Positions 42,255 through 50,417 of a DNA stretch of 64,000 nt are shown in pieces. The stretch is taken from assembly GCF_003052585.1 (NCBI RefSeq), contig NZ_QASN01000021.1, forward strand, positions 310,001-374,000, given 5' to 3'. Made by a program: the position numbers and the translations under genes. The notes beneath the pieces were generated by a model. It saw only the letters and a list, made by a program, of their open reading frames with translations. It did not search any database and was not told where the DNA came from. The DNA comes from Pseudomonas mangrovi (GTDB lineage: Bacteria; Pseudomonadota; Gammaproteobacteria; Pseudomonadales; Pseudomonadaceae). How positions within the stretch are numbered: position 1 is the first letter of the stretch; every line of letters begins with the position of its first letter.

Positions 42255-44209
42255 GTGCGCTGCTGCGACTTCTGCTGCCGCTCGGCCTGGGGCTGTTGTG
42301 CCTGCCGCTCAGCGCCGCATTACGCCTGGAACTGCACGACGCAAAGCTCGATCCCGACCAGCGAAAGGCCAGCCAGCTGCTGCTGGACCAGGCGCTGCAG
42401 GCGCTGCCGCCGACGCTGATCGAGCGCCTCGACCGGCGGGTGACCGTGGTCTGGCGCGACGACCTGCCGGCGAATGCCTTCGGCCGCGCCAGCGGTCCCT
42501 ACCGCATCGAGCTCAATCGTCAGCTGCTGGCGGCGCTCGCCGATGGCAGCGCGGCGAGCCGGCGAACCGGCCGCCCCCACGGCACCCTTGAGCGCGAGCT
42601 GCTGGCAACGCTGCTGCATGAGCTGGGTCATCTCTACGACCGCGGCCGTTTCTGGAGCCAGACGCAGCGGCGCCTGGTTGCTACCTGCCGGTCGCAGGCC
42701 AACCGCTTCGGCGAGATCGGCCTGCCGGCCGAGTGCCGGGGACAAACCGGCCGCCGCTTCAGCCTCAGCGACGATCCGCGCCTGCTGGATCTGGCCGGCT
42801 GGCCGCAGCAGGTCGGCAAGCGCGGCCTGCGCGAGACCGACAACGGCCAGGTGGCGCGCAGCCCGGACAGCTACGAGCTGAGCAACCCGCGCGAGTTCGT
42901 CGCGGTGAACCTGGAGTATTTCCTCCTCGATCCGGCCTATGCCTGCCGCAGGCCGGCGCTGCATCGGCACCTGCACGAACATTTCGCCTGGCAACCGGCG
43001 CACGTGCTCGATTGCCCGCCCGACTACGCCTATCTCAACGCCGGCCTGGACCCGCAGCGCGATGTCCTCGGCCGTCTCGACCCGGAGCGGGTCTATCAGG
43101 TCCACTACCTGCTCGCCGAACCCAACGACGCCTGGGTCAGCCGCTGGGGCCACAGCATGCTGCGGCTGGTGATCTGCGCACCGGAAACGCCGCGCGGACC
43201 GGATTGCATGCTCGATCTCGACCAGCATCTGGTGCTGTCCTACCGCGCCTTCGTCGGTGACGTGCAGCTCTCCAGTTGGGACGGCCTGATCGGCGCCTAC
43301 CCATCACGGCTGTTCATCCTGCCGCTGGCGCAGGTGGTCGACGAGTACACCAAGCTGGAGCTGCGCGGGCTGGCCTCGATCCCCCTGCAGCTGTCGCGCA
43401 ACGAGCTGGAGGGACTGGTCGAGCGCTCGGTGGAGCAGCACTGGAGCTACGACGGCGACTACTACTTCCTGTCCAACAACTGCGCGGTGGAAACCCTCAA
43501 GCTGCTGCGCAGCGGCACCGGTCGCGCCGACCTGCATGCGCTCGACAGCATCACCCCGACCGGGCTGCTGGAGGTGCTGCAGGCCCGTGGCCTGACCGAC
43601 CACAGCGTGCTCGACGACCCCCGCGAGGCGCTGCGCCTGGGCTATCACTTCGACTCCTTCCGTGACCGCTACCAGGCCATGTTCGCGGTGCTGCGCGAAC
43701 GCCTGCCGATCAAGGAACAGAGCGTGGAGCAGTGGCTGGCGCTGTCGGCCGAAGAGCGACGCCCGTGGATCGCGCAGGCCGACCTGCGCGCTGCCGCCGC
43801 CCTGCTTCTGCTGGAGCAGGCTGCACTGCGGCGCCAGTTGCTGCTGGCCCAGGATGATCTCAAACAGCGCTACCTGGCCAGCCGCGACAAGAACGATGCG
43901 GGGCTGGTGAAGGCCGGCAGTGCGATCGAGCAATTGCTGCAGGACAGCGGCTTCCTCAGTCGTCCGGCCGAGCTGCTTAGCGCCGGTTACGGATTGCCGC
44001 AGACTGGAGAGTGGCGTCAATTGCGACACGAAAGCAGCGCCCGGCAGGCGCAGCTGATAGCGCTGGCGGGCGAGCTGGACAGCGAGCTGCGGGATCTGCT
44101 CGAACCCCGGCGCATGGCGCTGATCCAGGCCAGCGAAACCAACCTGCAGGCGCTGGGCGCGCGCCTGCGCCAGTTGCACGAAGCGAGCGGAGGGCTGCGT
44201 CTGCCATGA
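42251..44209 (+). CDS. DUF4105 protein with HELGH metallopeptidase-like domain
   Basis: Large envelope protein of 652 residues. Signal peptide (LLRLLLPLGLGLLCLPLSA), then a domain with the zinc motif LLHELGHLYDR near residues 120-130 and a later Glu-rich helix NPREFVAVNLEYFLLDP that could give the third ligand (gluzincin type). The C-terminal half (about 275-520) is the DUF4105 domain: RWGHSMLRLVICAP and YFLSNNCAVETLKLL, whose Cys and His suggest an NlpC/P60-like fold. A helical, coiled-coil tail completes it. Function unproved. It sits inside the DUF2388 row and is coupled to both neighbours by ATGA overlaps, suggesting work on those proteins. Confidence 0.85.
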   Translation: MSALLRLLLPLGLGLLCLPLSAALRLELHDAKLDPDQRKASQLLLDQALQALPPTLIERLDRRVTVVWRDDLPANAFGRASGPYRIELNRQLLAALADGSAASRRTGRPHGTLERELLATLLHELGHLYDRGRFWSQTQRRLVATCRSQANRFGEIGLPAECRGQTGRRFSLSDDPRLLDLAGWPQQVGKRGLRETDNGQVARSPDSYELSNPREFVAVNLEYFLLDPAYACRRPALHRHLHEHFAWQPAHVLDCPPDYAYLNAGLDPQRDVLGRLDPERVYQVHYLLAEPNDAWVSRWGHSMLRLVICAPETPRGPDCMLDLDQHLVLSYRAFVGDVQLSSWDGLIGAYPSRLFILPLAQVVDEYTKLELRGLASIPLQLSRNELEGLVERSVEQHWSYDGDYYFLSNNCAVETLKLLRSGTGRADLHALDSITPTGLLEVLQARGLTDHSVLDDPREALRLGYHFDSFRDRYQAMFAVLRERLPIKEQSVEQWLALSAEERRPWIAQADLRAAAALLLLEQAALRRQLLLAQDDLKQRYLASRDKNDAGLVKAGSAIEQLLQDSGFLSRPAELLSAGYGLPQTGEWRQLRHESSARQAQLIALAGELDSELRDLLEPRRMALIQASETNLQALGARLRQLHEASGGLRLP

Positions 44210-44640
44210 GCAGAGGTATATTGCGTGCGTCTGCCGTCGCCAGCATGGTGCTGCTGAGCGTACCGGCGTGGGCGGTCTGGCCGCCCGACCCCACCGACAT
44301 CCGTGGCAATCCGCCGATGGCCAGCACCTTCTACGGTTGCGCCACGACCCTGCTGCCACTCTTCACTACCTTCAAGCCGGACGAAACCGACGACATCAGC
44401 GAGGAGTTGAGCCGCGCCAGTGGCGAGGTCAGCGAGATCGGCAGCGAATTCAGCAGCTCGGACTACCGCGTACTGCGACTGGCCGCTGAAGATGCCGCGG
44501 TCTTCGTCGCCAGCGCCGGTGAGCTGCGCGGCGCACGCCTGGAGGCGGCGCTGCGGCTGCTCAGGCGGCAACCGAGTCGGCAGCAGGCGAGCGATCTGGC
44601 GCTGGCGCAGCAGTTGCTGGTGCTGACGACAGCGCGCTGA
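44206..44640 (+). CDS. DUF2388-type exported protein, paralogue 5
   Basis: A 144-residue precursor with a signal peptide (ASAVASMVLLSVPAWA), an N-terminal segment MASTFYGCATTLLPLFTTF also found in paralogue 6, and the core RLAAEDAAVFVASAGELRGARLEAALRLLR. ATG 44206 overlaps the DUF4105 stop by 4 bp. One Cys, possibly lipid or disulfide related, is in the N-terminal segment. Confidence 0.85.
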   Translation: MSRGILRASAVASMVLLSVPAWAVWPPDPTDIRGNPPMASTFYGCATTLLPLFTTFKPDETDDISEELSRASGEVSEIGSEFSSSDYRVLRLAAEDAAVFVASAGELRGARLEAALRLLRRQPSRQQASDLALAQQLLVLTTAR

Positions 44641-44707
44641 GCGGAGGGCTTGCCGGCGCGACGCCGAGCCCCGAGACTGGCGCTTTCGCGCCGACCGGGA
44701 AAGCTGC

Positions 44708-45106
44708 ATGAAACCAACGCGCGGGTTGCCGCTCATCCTCGGATACCTTGTCAGTACGCTCTGCGGCGACGCCCTGGCGGGCTTCCAGTCGCCCAGGTTT
44801 GACGAGGAACCGCTGGTGGCCAGCACCTTCTATCTTGCCGTCAGCAGCATACTGCCGACGCTGACGACCCAACAGCCGGGCGAAGGCAGCGAGGTGTCGG
44901 ACGCCACCAGCGAGGACACAAGCGGCAGCAGTGCACGTGACGACCGTCGCCTGCGCGAGGCACGGGAGGACGCTGCGCACTTCGTCGCCAGCGGCGGCGC
45001 CTACCGCAGCGTACGCCTGGAGGCGGCTCTGCGCTGGCTGCGTGGCCGGCCGCAGAGCGCCGGATTCGACGACCTGCAATTGGCCGCGGCCATCCTGCAG
45101 CGCTAG
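44708..45106 (+). CDS. DUF2388-type exported protein, paralogue 6
   Basis: A 132-residue precursor with signal peptide (GLPLILGYLVSTLCGDALA), segment VASTFYLAVSSILPTLTT like paralogue 5, an acidic/Ser-rich linker (EGSEVSDATSEDTSGSS) and the core LREAREDAAHFVASGGAYRSVRLEAALRWLR. Last gene of the row, followed by the repeat cluster at 45120. Confidence 0.85.
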   Translation: MKPTRGLPLILGYLVSTLCGDALAGFQSPRFDEEPLVASTFYLAVSSILPTLTTQQPGEGSEVSDATSEDTSGSSARDDRRLREAREDAAHFVASGGAYRSVRLEAALRWLRGRPQSAGFDDLQLAAAILQR

Positions 45107-45119
45107 GGCCGCTGAAAAC

Positions 45120-45320
45120 GGTGGACGGATGCAGCGCCGTCCACCCTACGGCATGCTCACGCTGATCGGTGGGATCGGTCCGGCGCAGGATGGAAGATGC
45201 TCCTTTCATCCACCAAAGCGATTGCGCACCGGTGGACGGATAAAGCGCCGCCCGCCCTACGAGGGCCGCTGCTCCGTGCACGCGTAGGGTGGATGACGCT
45301 CTGTTCATCCACCACAGCGA
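45120..45320. repeat. Cluster of four GGTGGA-type inverted repeats
   Basis: Two units are close copies: GGTGGACGGATGCAGCGCC... (45120-45150) and GGTGGACGGATAAAGCGCC... (45231-45261), each ending CCCTACG or GCCCTACG. Two others (45189-45230 and 45283-45328) share TTCATCCACC followed by A-AGCGATTGC. It fills most of the space between the last DUF2388 gene and galE, which converge. Confidence 0.8.
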
Positions 45321-45356
45321 TTGCATAGTCGTTCACCGGCCCCGTTGGCAGCGCCC

Positions 45357-46412
45357 TCAGCTGGCCAGCGCCGCCGGCATGGCGATCCGTTGCGGCTGCG
45401 GCTGGGCATAGCCATGCGGATTGCTGCGCTGCCAGTTCCAGGCGTCGGCGAGCATCTGCTGCAGGCCGTGTTCGGCCTTCCAGTCCAGCTCCCGCGCGGC
45501 CTTGCGCGGGTCGGACCAGCACTGGGCGATGTCGCCCGGACGCCGTGGACGAAGTCTGCAGGGCAGCGGTCGGCCGAGCACCTGCTCGAAGGCGCAGACC
45601 ATCTCGAATACCGAGTAGCCCTTGCCGGTGCCCAGATTCCACACCGACACGCCGGTCTGCTCCTGCAGCCGGTTGAGTGCCTTCAGGTGCCCGTTGACCA
45701 GGTCCAGCACGTGGATGTAGTCCCGCACGCCGGTGCCGTCGACCGTCGCATAGTCGGTGCCGTAGATGTTCAGTTCCTGGCGCCGGCCCACGGCGACCTG
45801 GAGCATGAACGGCAGCAGGTTGTTGGGAATACCGTCCGGATCCTCGCCGATCAGCCCGGAAGGATGGGCGCCGATGGGGTTGAAGTAGCGCAGCAGGCCA
45901 ATCGACCAGCGCGGGTCCGACTCGGCCAAACCGCGCAGGACATTCTCGGCCATCAACTTGGATTGCCCGTATGGGTTGGTCGGTACGCCGAGCGGACAGT
46001 CTTCGCTGATCGGCATCAGCGAGGCCTCGCCATAGACGGTCGCCGAGGAGCTGAACACCAGGCGGAACACCCCGGCATCGGCCATCGCCTGGCACAGGGC
46101 AATGCTGCCGCCGACGTTGGTCTCGTAGTAGCGCAGCGGCTCACGCACGCTTTCACCCACCGCCTTGAGCCCGGCGAAATGCATCACCGCCTTGATCGGA
46201 TAGGACGCGAACAGGGCCTTGAGCAGTGCGCGGTTGCGCACGTCGCCCTGGACGAAATTCAGCGGCCGCCCGGCCAGCTGTTCGACTCGCTGCAGTGCGA
46301 CCTCCGAGCTGTTGCTCAGGTTGTCCAGCACCAGCACTTCGTGACCGGCCTCCAGCAACGCCAGTGCCGCATGCGAGCCGATGTAGCCCGCGCCCCCGGT
46401 TACCAGAATCAT
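45357..46412 (-). CDS. galE: UDP-glucose 4-epimerase
   Basis: Interconverts UDP-glucose and UDP-galactose, supplying UDP-galactose for the neighbouring mutase. The 351 residues start with the NAD motif MILVTGGAGYIGSHAALALLE; the catalytic SSSATVYG and YGQSKLMAE (Y-x-x-x-K) are present, as are RYFNPIGAHPSGLIGEDP and the nucleotide-binding RDYIHVLDLV. ATG 46412 has GGAGG upstream. It is on the opposite strand from the glycosyltransferase, with a 434-bp divergent spacer. Confidence 0.95.
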   Translation of the reverse strand: MILVTGGAGYIGSHAALALLEAGHEVLVLDNLSNSSEVALQRVEQLAGRPLNFVQGDVRNRALLKALFASYPIKAVMHFAGLKAVGESVREPLRYYETNVGGSIALCQAMADAGVFRLVFSSSATVYGEASLMPISEDCPLGVPTNPYGQSKLMAENVLRGLAESDPRWSIGLLRYFNPIGAHPSGLIGEDPDGIPNNLLPFMLQVAVGRRQELNIYGTDYATVDGTGVRDYIHVLDLVNGHLKALNRLQEQTGVSVWNLGTGKGYSVFEMVCAFEQVLGRPLPCRLRPRRPGDIAQCWSDPRKAARELDWKAEHGLQQMLADAWNWQRSNPHGYAQPQPQRIAMPAALAS

Positions 46413-46846
46413 GTTGTTCCTCCACATTTTTGCGGCGAGCACTCCTCCGGCCAGGCCATGCACGCAAGGCTCGGGGGCTCGATATCCAGAATCGGCTCGG
46501 CGCTGCGCGGCAAGGGCATGAAAGCAGGGCATGCCGGCCTGCGGCGCCGGATAGAAAAGGCGTCCTGAAGATAGGGACGGGCACCTCCACGGCAAGTTCC
46601 AACCAGCCGACGGCCTGTCTATTCGAGGGCCTGTTGGAACCGCAGCCGTGCGCCGCCGTCCATTGACGGCAGAGTGACAAAGCGTCCCGGCAGATCGGGC
46701 GGCCGATAGCGCATCCTGCGCGCCAGCCGAAACGACCGCATGGGCCACGACATTCTGCGTCTGCGGCGGGACGGCCCCAGCAATCAACGATGCGTCGCCC
46801 TGCAGGAAGATGGACGGCGCGATCCCCTGTGACAACGAGGTAGACC
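46413..46846. other. 434-bp divergent spacer with a long imperfect inverted repeat
   Basis: No gene seen. It holds the promoters of galE (minus) and the glycosyltransferase (plus). At 46588-46650 CACGGC-GTTCCAAC is followed 29 bp later by GTTGGAAC-GCCGTG, so two arms of 8 and 6 bp could pair around a GC-rich centre. No -10/-35 pair stands out. Confidence 0.5.
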
Positions 46847-48031
46847 ATGAGCTGGGCCGGCCCCTATCAGTACGACATCGGCAGAACACGCGCACCCGGG
46901 GCGCTTGCACCCGAGGTGGAGTTCGACGCACAACGGCCGACGCTGTTGTGCCTCTCGCATCTGCGCTGGAGCTTCGTCTACCAGCGTCCCCAGCACCTGA
47001 TGACGCGCTTCGCCCGCGACTACAACCTGCTGTTTCTCGAGGAGCCGGTAGCCACCGAGCAGAGCCAGGCCTGGCTGGAGATTCGTCCCGAGGACGGCGG
47101 CGTGCAGGTGCTGGTCCCGCGGCTGCCGCACGCGTGCGGCGGCGAGCCCAGCGCAAGGCTGCAACGCGAGTTGCTCGACGGCTACTTACAGCGGCTCAAG
47201 GTCGACGACCTGATCCTCTGGTTCTACACGCCGATGGCGCTGGCCTTCGCCAGCCATCTGCGCGCACGGCTGACGGTCTACGACTGCATGGACGAGCTAT
47301 CGGCGTTTCGCGGCGCACCCGCGGCGCTGATCGAACGTGAGCGCGAACTGCTGCTGCGCGCCGACCTGGTCTTCACCGGCGGCTACAGCCTCTACGAAGC
47401 CAAGTGCGAGCTGCATTCCAACGCGCATCCGTTCCCCAGCAGCGTCGATGTCGAACATTTCGCCGCCGCACGCGATGCCCAACCCGATCCGTCCGACCAG
47501 GCCGCGCTCGGGCGTCCGCGCCTGGGCTTCTATGGCGTGATCGATGAGCGTCTGGACCTTGCGCTGATTGACCAGGTCGCCCGGCTGCGGCCCGACTGGC
47601 AGCTGGTCCTGGTGGGGCCAGTGGTGAAGATCAACCCGGCCGAGCTGCCGCGACGCGACAACATCCACTACCTCGGGGCCAAGCCCTATGACGAGCTGCC
47701 GGCCTACCTGGCCGGCTGGGACGTGGCGATCATGCCCTTCGCGATGAACGAGTCGACCCGCTTCATCAGCCCGACCAAGACCCCGGAATACCTCGCCGGC
47801 GGCCGGCCGGTGGTCTCCACCCCGATCATCGATGTGGTGCGCAGCTACGGCGACAGCGGACTGGTGCGCATCGCCGCCGATGCCGCCGAATTCGTCGCCG
47901 CGACCGAAGCGGCGCTGCGCGACGCGGCGCAACCGGAGGCCCTGCGCGCAAGAGCGGACAGCATCCTCGGCGACATGTCGTGGGACCACACCTGGAAACA
48001 GATGAAGGAGAAGATGACATGCGCGCTGTGA
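46847..48031 (+). CDS. GT4-like glycosyltransferase
   Basis: Cytoplasmic glycosyltransferase, 394 residues, two-Rossmann (GT-B) organisation. The N-terminal part has LCLSHLRWSFVYQRPQHLMTRFAR, a motif common in a subgroup of putative galactofuranosyl or similar transferases. The C-terminal part has GFYGVIDERLDLALIDQVA, LVGPVVKI and PFAMNESTRFISPTKTPEYLAGGRPVVSTP, the E-x7-E-like sugar-nucleotide region. Start ATG 46847 follows a GAGGTAGACC site. It overlaps glf by 13 bp. Substrate not shown; a UDP-Galf role is inferred from glf. Confidence 0.85.
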   Translation: MSWAGPYQYDIGRTRAPGALAPEVEFDAQRPTLLCLSHLRWSFVYQRPQHLMTRFARDYNLLFLEEPVATEQSQAWLEIRPEDGGVQVLVPRLPHACGGEPSARLQRELLDGYLQRLKVDDLILWFYTPMALAFASHLRARLTVYDCMDELSAFRGAPAALIERERELLLRADLVFTGGYSLYEAKCELHSNAHPFPSSVDVEHFAAARDAQPDPSDQAALGRPRLGFYGVIDERLDLALIDQVARLRPDWQLVLVGPVVKINPAELPRRDNIHYLGAKPYDELPAYLAGWDVAIMPFAMNESTRFISPTKTPEYLAGGRPVVSTPIIDVVRSYGDSGLVRIAADAAEFVAATEAALRDAAQPEALRARADSILGDMSWDHTWKQMKEKMTCAL

Positions 48032-49236
48032 TCCCACGCGACGGCCACCCCGAACGCGACGCCGGCGGCAGTCACCCCGCCAGTGCCCGTCGCGGCTTCG
48101 ACTATCTGATCGTCGGCGCCGGCTTTGCCGGCAGCGTGCTCGCCGAGCGGCTGGCCGCAGGCCTGGGCAAGCGTGTGCTGGTGGTCGACCGCCGTCCGCA
48201 CATCGGCGGCAATGCCTATGACTTTCACGATGAAGCCGGCGTGCTGATCCACCGCTACGGCCCGCACATCTTCCACACCAATTCGCAGCGCATCGTCGAC
48301 TACCTGTCGCGCTTTACCGAGTGGCGCCCCTACGAGCACCGGGTGCTGGCGGTGGTCGATGGCCAGCAGGTGCCGATTCCGATCAACCGCGACACGCTCA
48401 ATGCGCTGTACGGCCTCCGCCTGAGCAGCGATGAAGAGGCTGCCGTCTACCTCGCCGGACGCGCCGAACCGGTAGCGCAAATCCGCACCAGCGAGGACGT
48501 GGTGGTCAACCAGATCGGTCGCGAGCTGTACGAGAAATTCTTCCGCGGCTATACCCGCAAGCAGTGGGGGCTCGATCCCTCGCAACTGGATCGCTCGGTC
48601 ACCGCGCGCGTGCCGACCCGGACCAACACCGACGATCGCTACTTCACCGACGAATTCCAGCAGATGCCGCTGCACGGCTACACGCGGATGTTCGAAAGGA
48701 TGCTCGCCCATCCGAACATCAAGGTGATGCTCAATACCGACTACCGCGAGATCCGCGACGAGGTGCAACACGATCACCTGATCTACTGCGGACCGATCGA
48801 CGAGTACTTCGACTACCGCTTCGGCAAGCTGCCCTACCGCTCGCTGCGCTTCGAGCACAAGAGCCTGGCGCAGGAGCATTTCCAGGCGGTGGGCACGGTC
48901 AACTACCCGGCCGAGGAGGTGCCCTACACGCGCATCAGCGAGTACAAGCACCTGACCGGCCAGCAGCACCCGCATACCAGCGTCACCTACGAATATCCCT
49001 CGGCCGAGGGCGATCCCTACTATCCGATCCCGCGCCCGGAGAACGCCGAGCTGTACAAGCGCTACCAGCAGCTCGCCGACGACACGCCGGGGGTGACCTT
49101 CCTCGGTCGGCTGGGCACCTACAAGTACTACAACATGGACCAGGTCGTCGGGCAGGCACTGGCGCTGTACAAGCGCATCGAGGAAGCCGCCCAGGTGCCG
49201 GCTGCCGCCAGCGCCATGCAAGAGCCGGTCGACTGA
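48019..49236 (+). CDS. glf: UDP-galactopyranose mutase
   Basis: Flavoenzyme that converts UDP-galactopyranose to UDP-galactofuranose. The 405 residues carry the FAD motif DYLIVGAGFAGSVLAERLA, the RPHIGGNAYDFHDEAGVLIHRYGPHIFHTN substrate region, the Arg of FFRGYTRKQWGLDP and the C-terminal FLGRLGTYKYYNMDQVVGQAL. ATG 48019 has AAGGAG upstream; earlier in-frame Met lies in the glycosyltransferase. Coupled with the preceding glycosyltransferase by overlap. Confidence 0.95.
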   Translation: MRAVIPRDGHPERDAGGSHPASARRGFDYLIVGAGFAGSVLAERLAAGLGKRVLVVDRRPHIGGNAYDFHDEAGVLIHRYGPHIFHTNSQRIVDYLSRFTEWRPYEHRVLAVVDGQQVPIPINRDTLNALYGLRLSSDEEAAVYLAGRAEPVAQIRTSEDVVVNQIGRELYEKFFRGYTRKQWGLDPSQLDRSVTARVPTRTNTDDRYFTDEFQQMPLHGYTRMFERMLAHPNIKVMLNTDYREIRDEVQHDHLIYCGPIDEYFDYRFGKLPYRSLRFEHKSLAQEHFQAVGTVNYPAEEVPYTRISEYKHLTGQQHPHTSVTYEYPSAEGDPYYPIPRPENAELYKRYQQLADDTPGVTFLGRLGTYKYYNMDQVVGQALALYKRIEEAAQVPAAASAMQEPVD

Positions 49237-49268
49237 CCGGCCCCAGGCCATCGACTGACGAGGGCTCC

Positions 49269-50417
49269 ATGTACCGACCGCAGCTGTTTTCCAGTTTCTT
49301 TCTCGGCGGCTTCGAATGCTCGACCCAGCGCCGCGCCGACGGCCGTCGCCTGGACCTGCTCGACTCCACCGGGCACGCGCGCTGGGCAGCCGCCGACTAC
49401 GCCCTGCTGCATCAGCGTGGCCTGCATACGGTGCGCGACGGGCTGCGCTGGCATCTGATCGAAACCAGCCCCGGCCGCTACGACTGGTCGAGCTTCCTGC
49501 CGCTGCTGGAGGCCGCGCGGCGCCAGCGCACCCAGGTGATCTGGGACCTGTGCCACTACGGCTGGCCGGATGACCTGGACATCTGGCGACCGGCGTTCGT
49601 CGAGCGCTTCGCCGCCTTCGCTGCGGCGACCGCGCGCGTGGTTCGCGAGCAGAGCGACGAGGTGCCGTTCTATGCGCCGATCAACGAGATCTCCTTCTGG
49701 GCCTGGGCCGGTGGCGACGAGGCGCGCTTCAACCCGATGGCGCGCGGTCGCGGCTTCGAGCTCAAGCACCAGCTGATTCGCGCCAGCATCGCCGCGATCG
49801 AGGCCGTTCGCGCGGTCGATCCACGTGCGCGTTTCGTCCAGATCGACCCGGCGATTCACGTCCATCCGCGCAGCCCGCACCCGGGCGAGCAACGCGCTGC
49901 CGAGCACTTCCGCCAGACCCAGTTCGAGGCCTGGGACATGCTCTGCGGCGAGGTCTGGCCCGGACTGGGCGGACGTCCCGAGTACCTCGACATCCTCGGC
50001 CTGAACTACTACCCGCACAACCAGTGGTACCTGGGCGGCGAGACCATCACACCGGGCAGCGCCGACTATCGCCCGCTGCTGGGCATCCTTGGCGAGCTGC
50101 ACCAGCGCTACCGGCGTCCGATGCTGATTGCCGAAACCGGTGCCGAGGGCGATCTGCGCGCCGACTGGCTGCGTTACGTCGGCGAGCAGGTGGGCCTGGC
50201 GCTGCAGCGCAACCTGCCGCTGGAAGGCATCTGCCTGTACCCGGTGCTCGACTACCCCGGCTGGGACAACGACCGCCCCTGCCCGACCGGGCTGTTCGGC
50301 TTCGCCGACGAGCAGGGTCAGCGCCCGCTGCACGCCGCGCTGGCCGACGAGCTGCGCCTGCAACAGGCGCGCTTCACCGCCGTGGGCCGGCACAGCGCGC
50401 CTGCCGACGCCCTATGA
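49269..50417 (+). CDS. GH1-like glycoside hydrolase
   Basis: Cytoplasmic (no signal peptide) TIM-barrel enzyme, 382 residues, similar to beta-glycosidases of family 1. The acid/base is probably Glu in YAPINEISFWAWAG, and the nucleophile Glu in LIAETGAEGDLRADW; DLCHYGWPDDLDIW is the usual tryptophan-rich loop. It may trim or edit sugar intermediates of the cluster. ATG 49269 after GAGGGCTCC starts it; the next gene starts at its stop (ATGA). Confidence 0.8.
   Translation: MYRPQLFSSFFLGGFECSTQRRADGRRLDLLDSTGHARWAAADYALLHQRGLHTVRDGLRWHLIETSPGRYDWSSFLPLLEAARRQRTQVIWDLCHYGWPDDLDIWRPAFVERFAAFAAATARVVREQSDEVPFYAPINEISFWAWAGGDEARFNPMARGRGFELKHQLIRASIAAIEAVRAVDPRARFVQIDPAIHVHPRSPHPGEQRAAEHFRQTQFEAWDMLCGEVWPGLGGRPEYLDILGLNYYPHNQWYLGGETITPGSADYRPLLGILGELHQRYRRPMLIAETGAEGDLRADWLRYVGEQVGLALQRNLPLEGICLYPVLDYPGWDNDRPCPTGLFGFADEQGQRPLHAALADELRLQQARFTAVGRHSAPADAL

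Noticed and set aside
46630..46652. Sigma-54 promoter (TTGGAAC...) before the glycosyltransferase
   Set aside because: The GG and GC elements are not 10 bp apart, so the -24/-12 rule fails.
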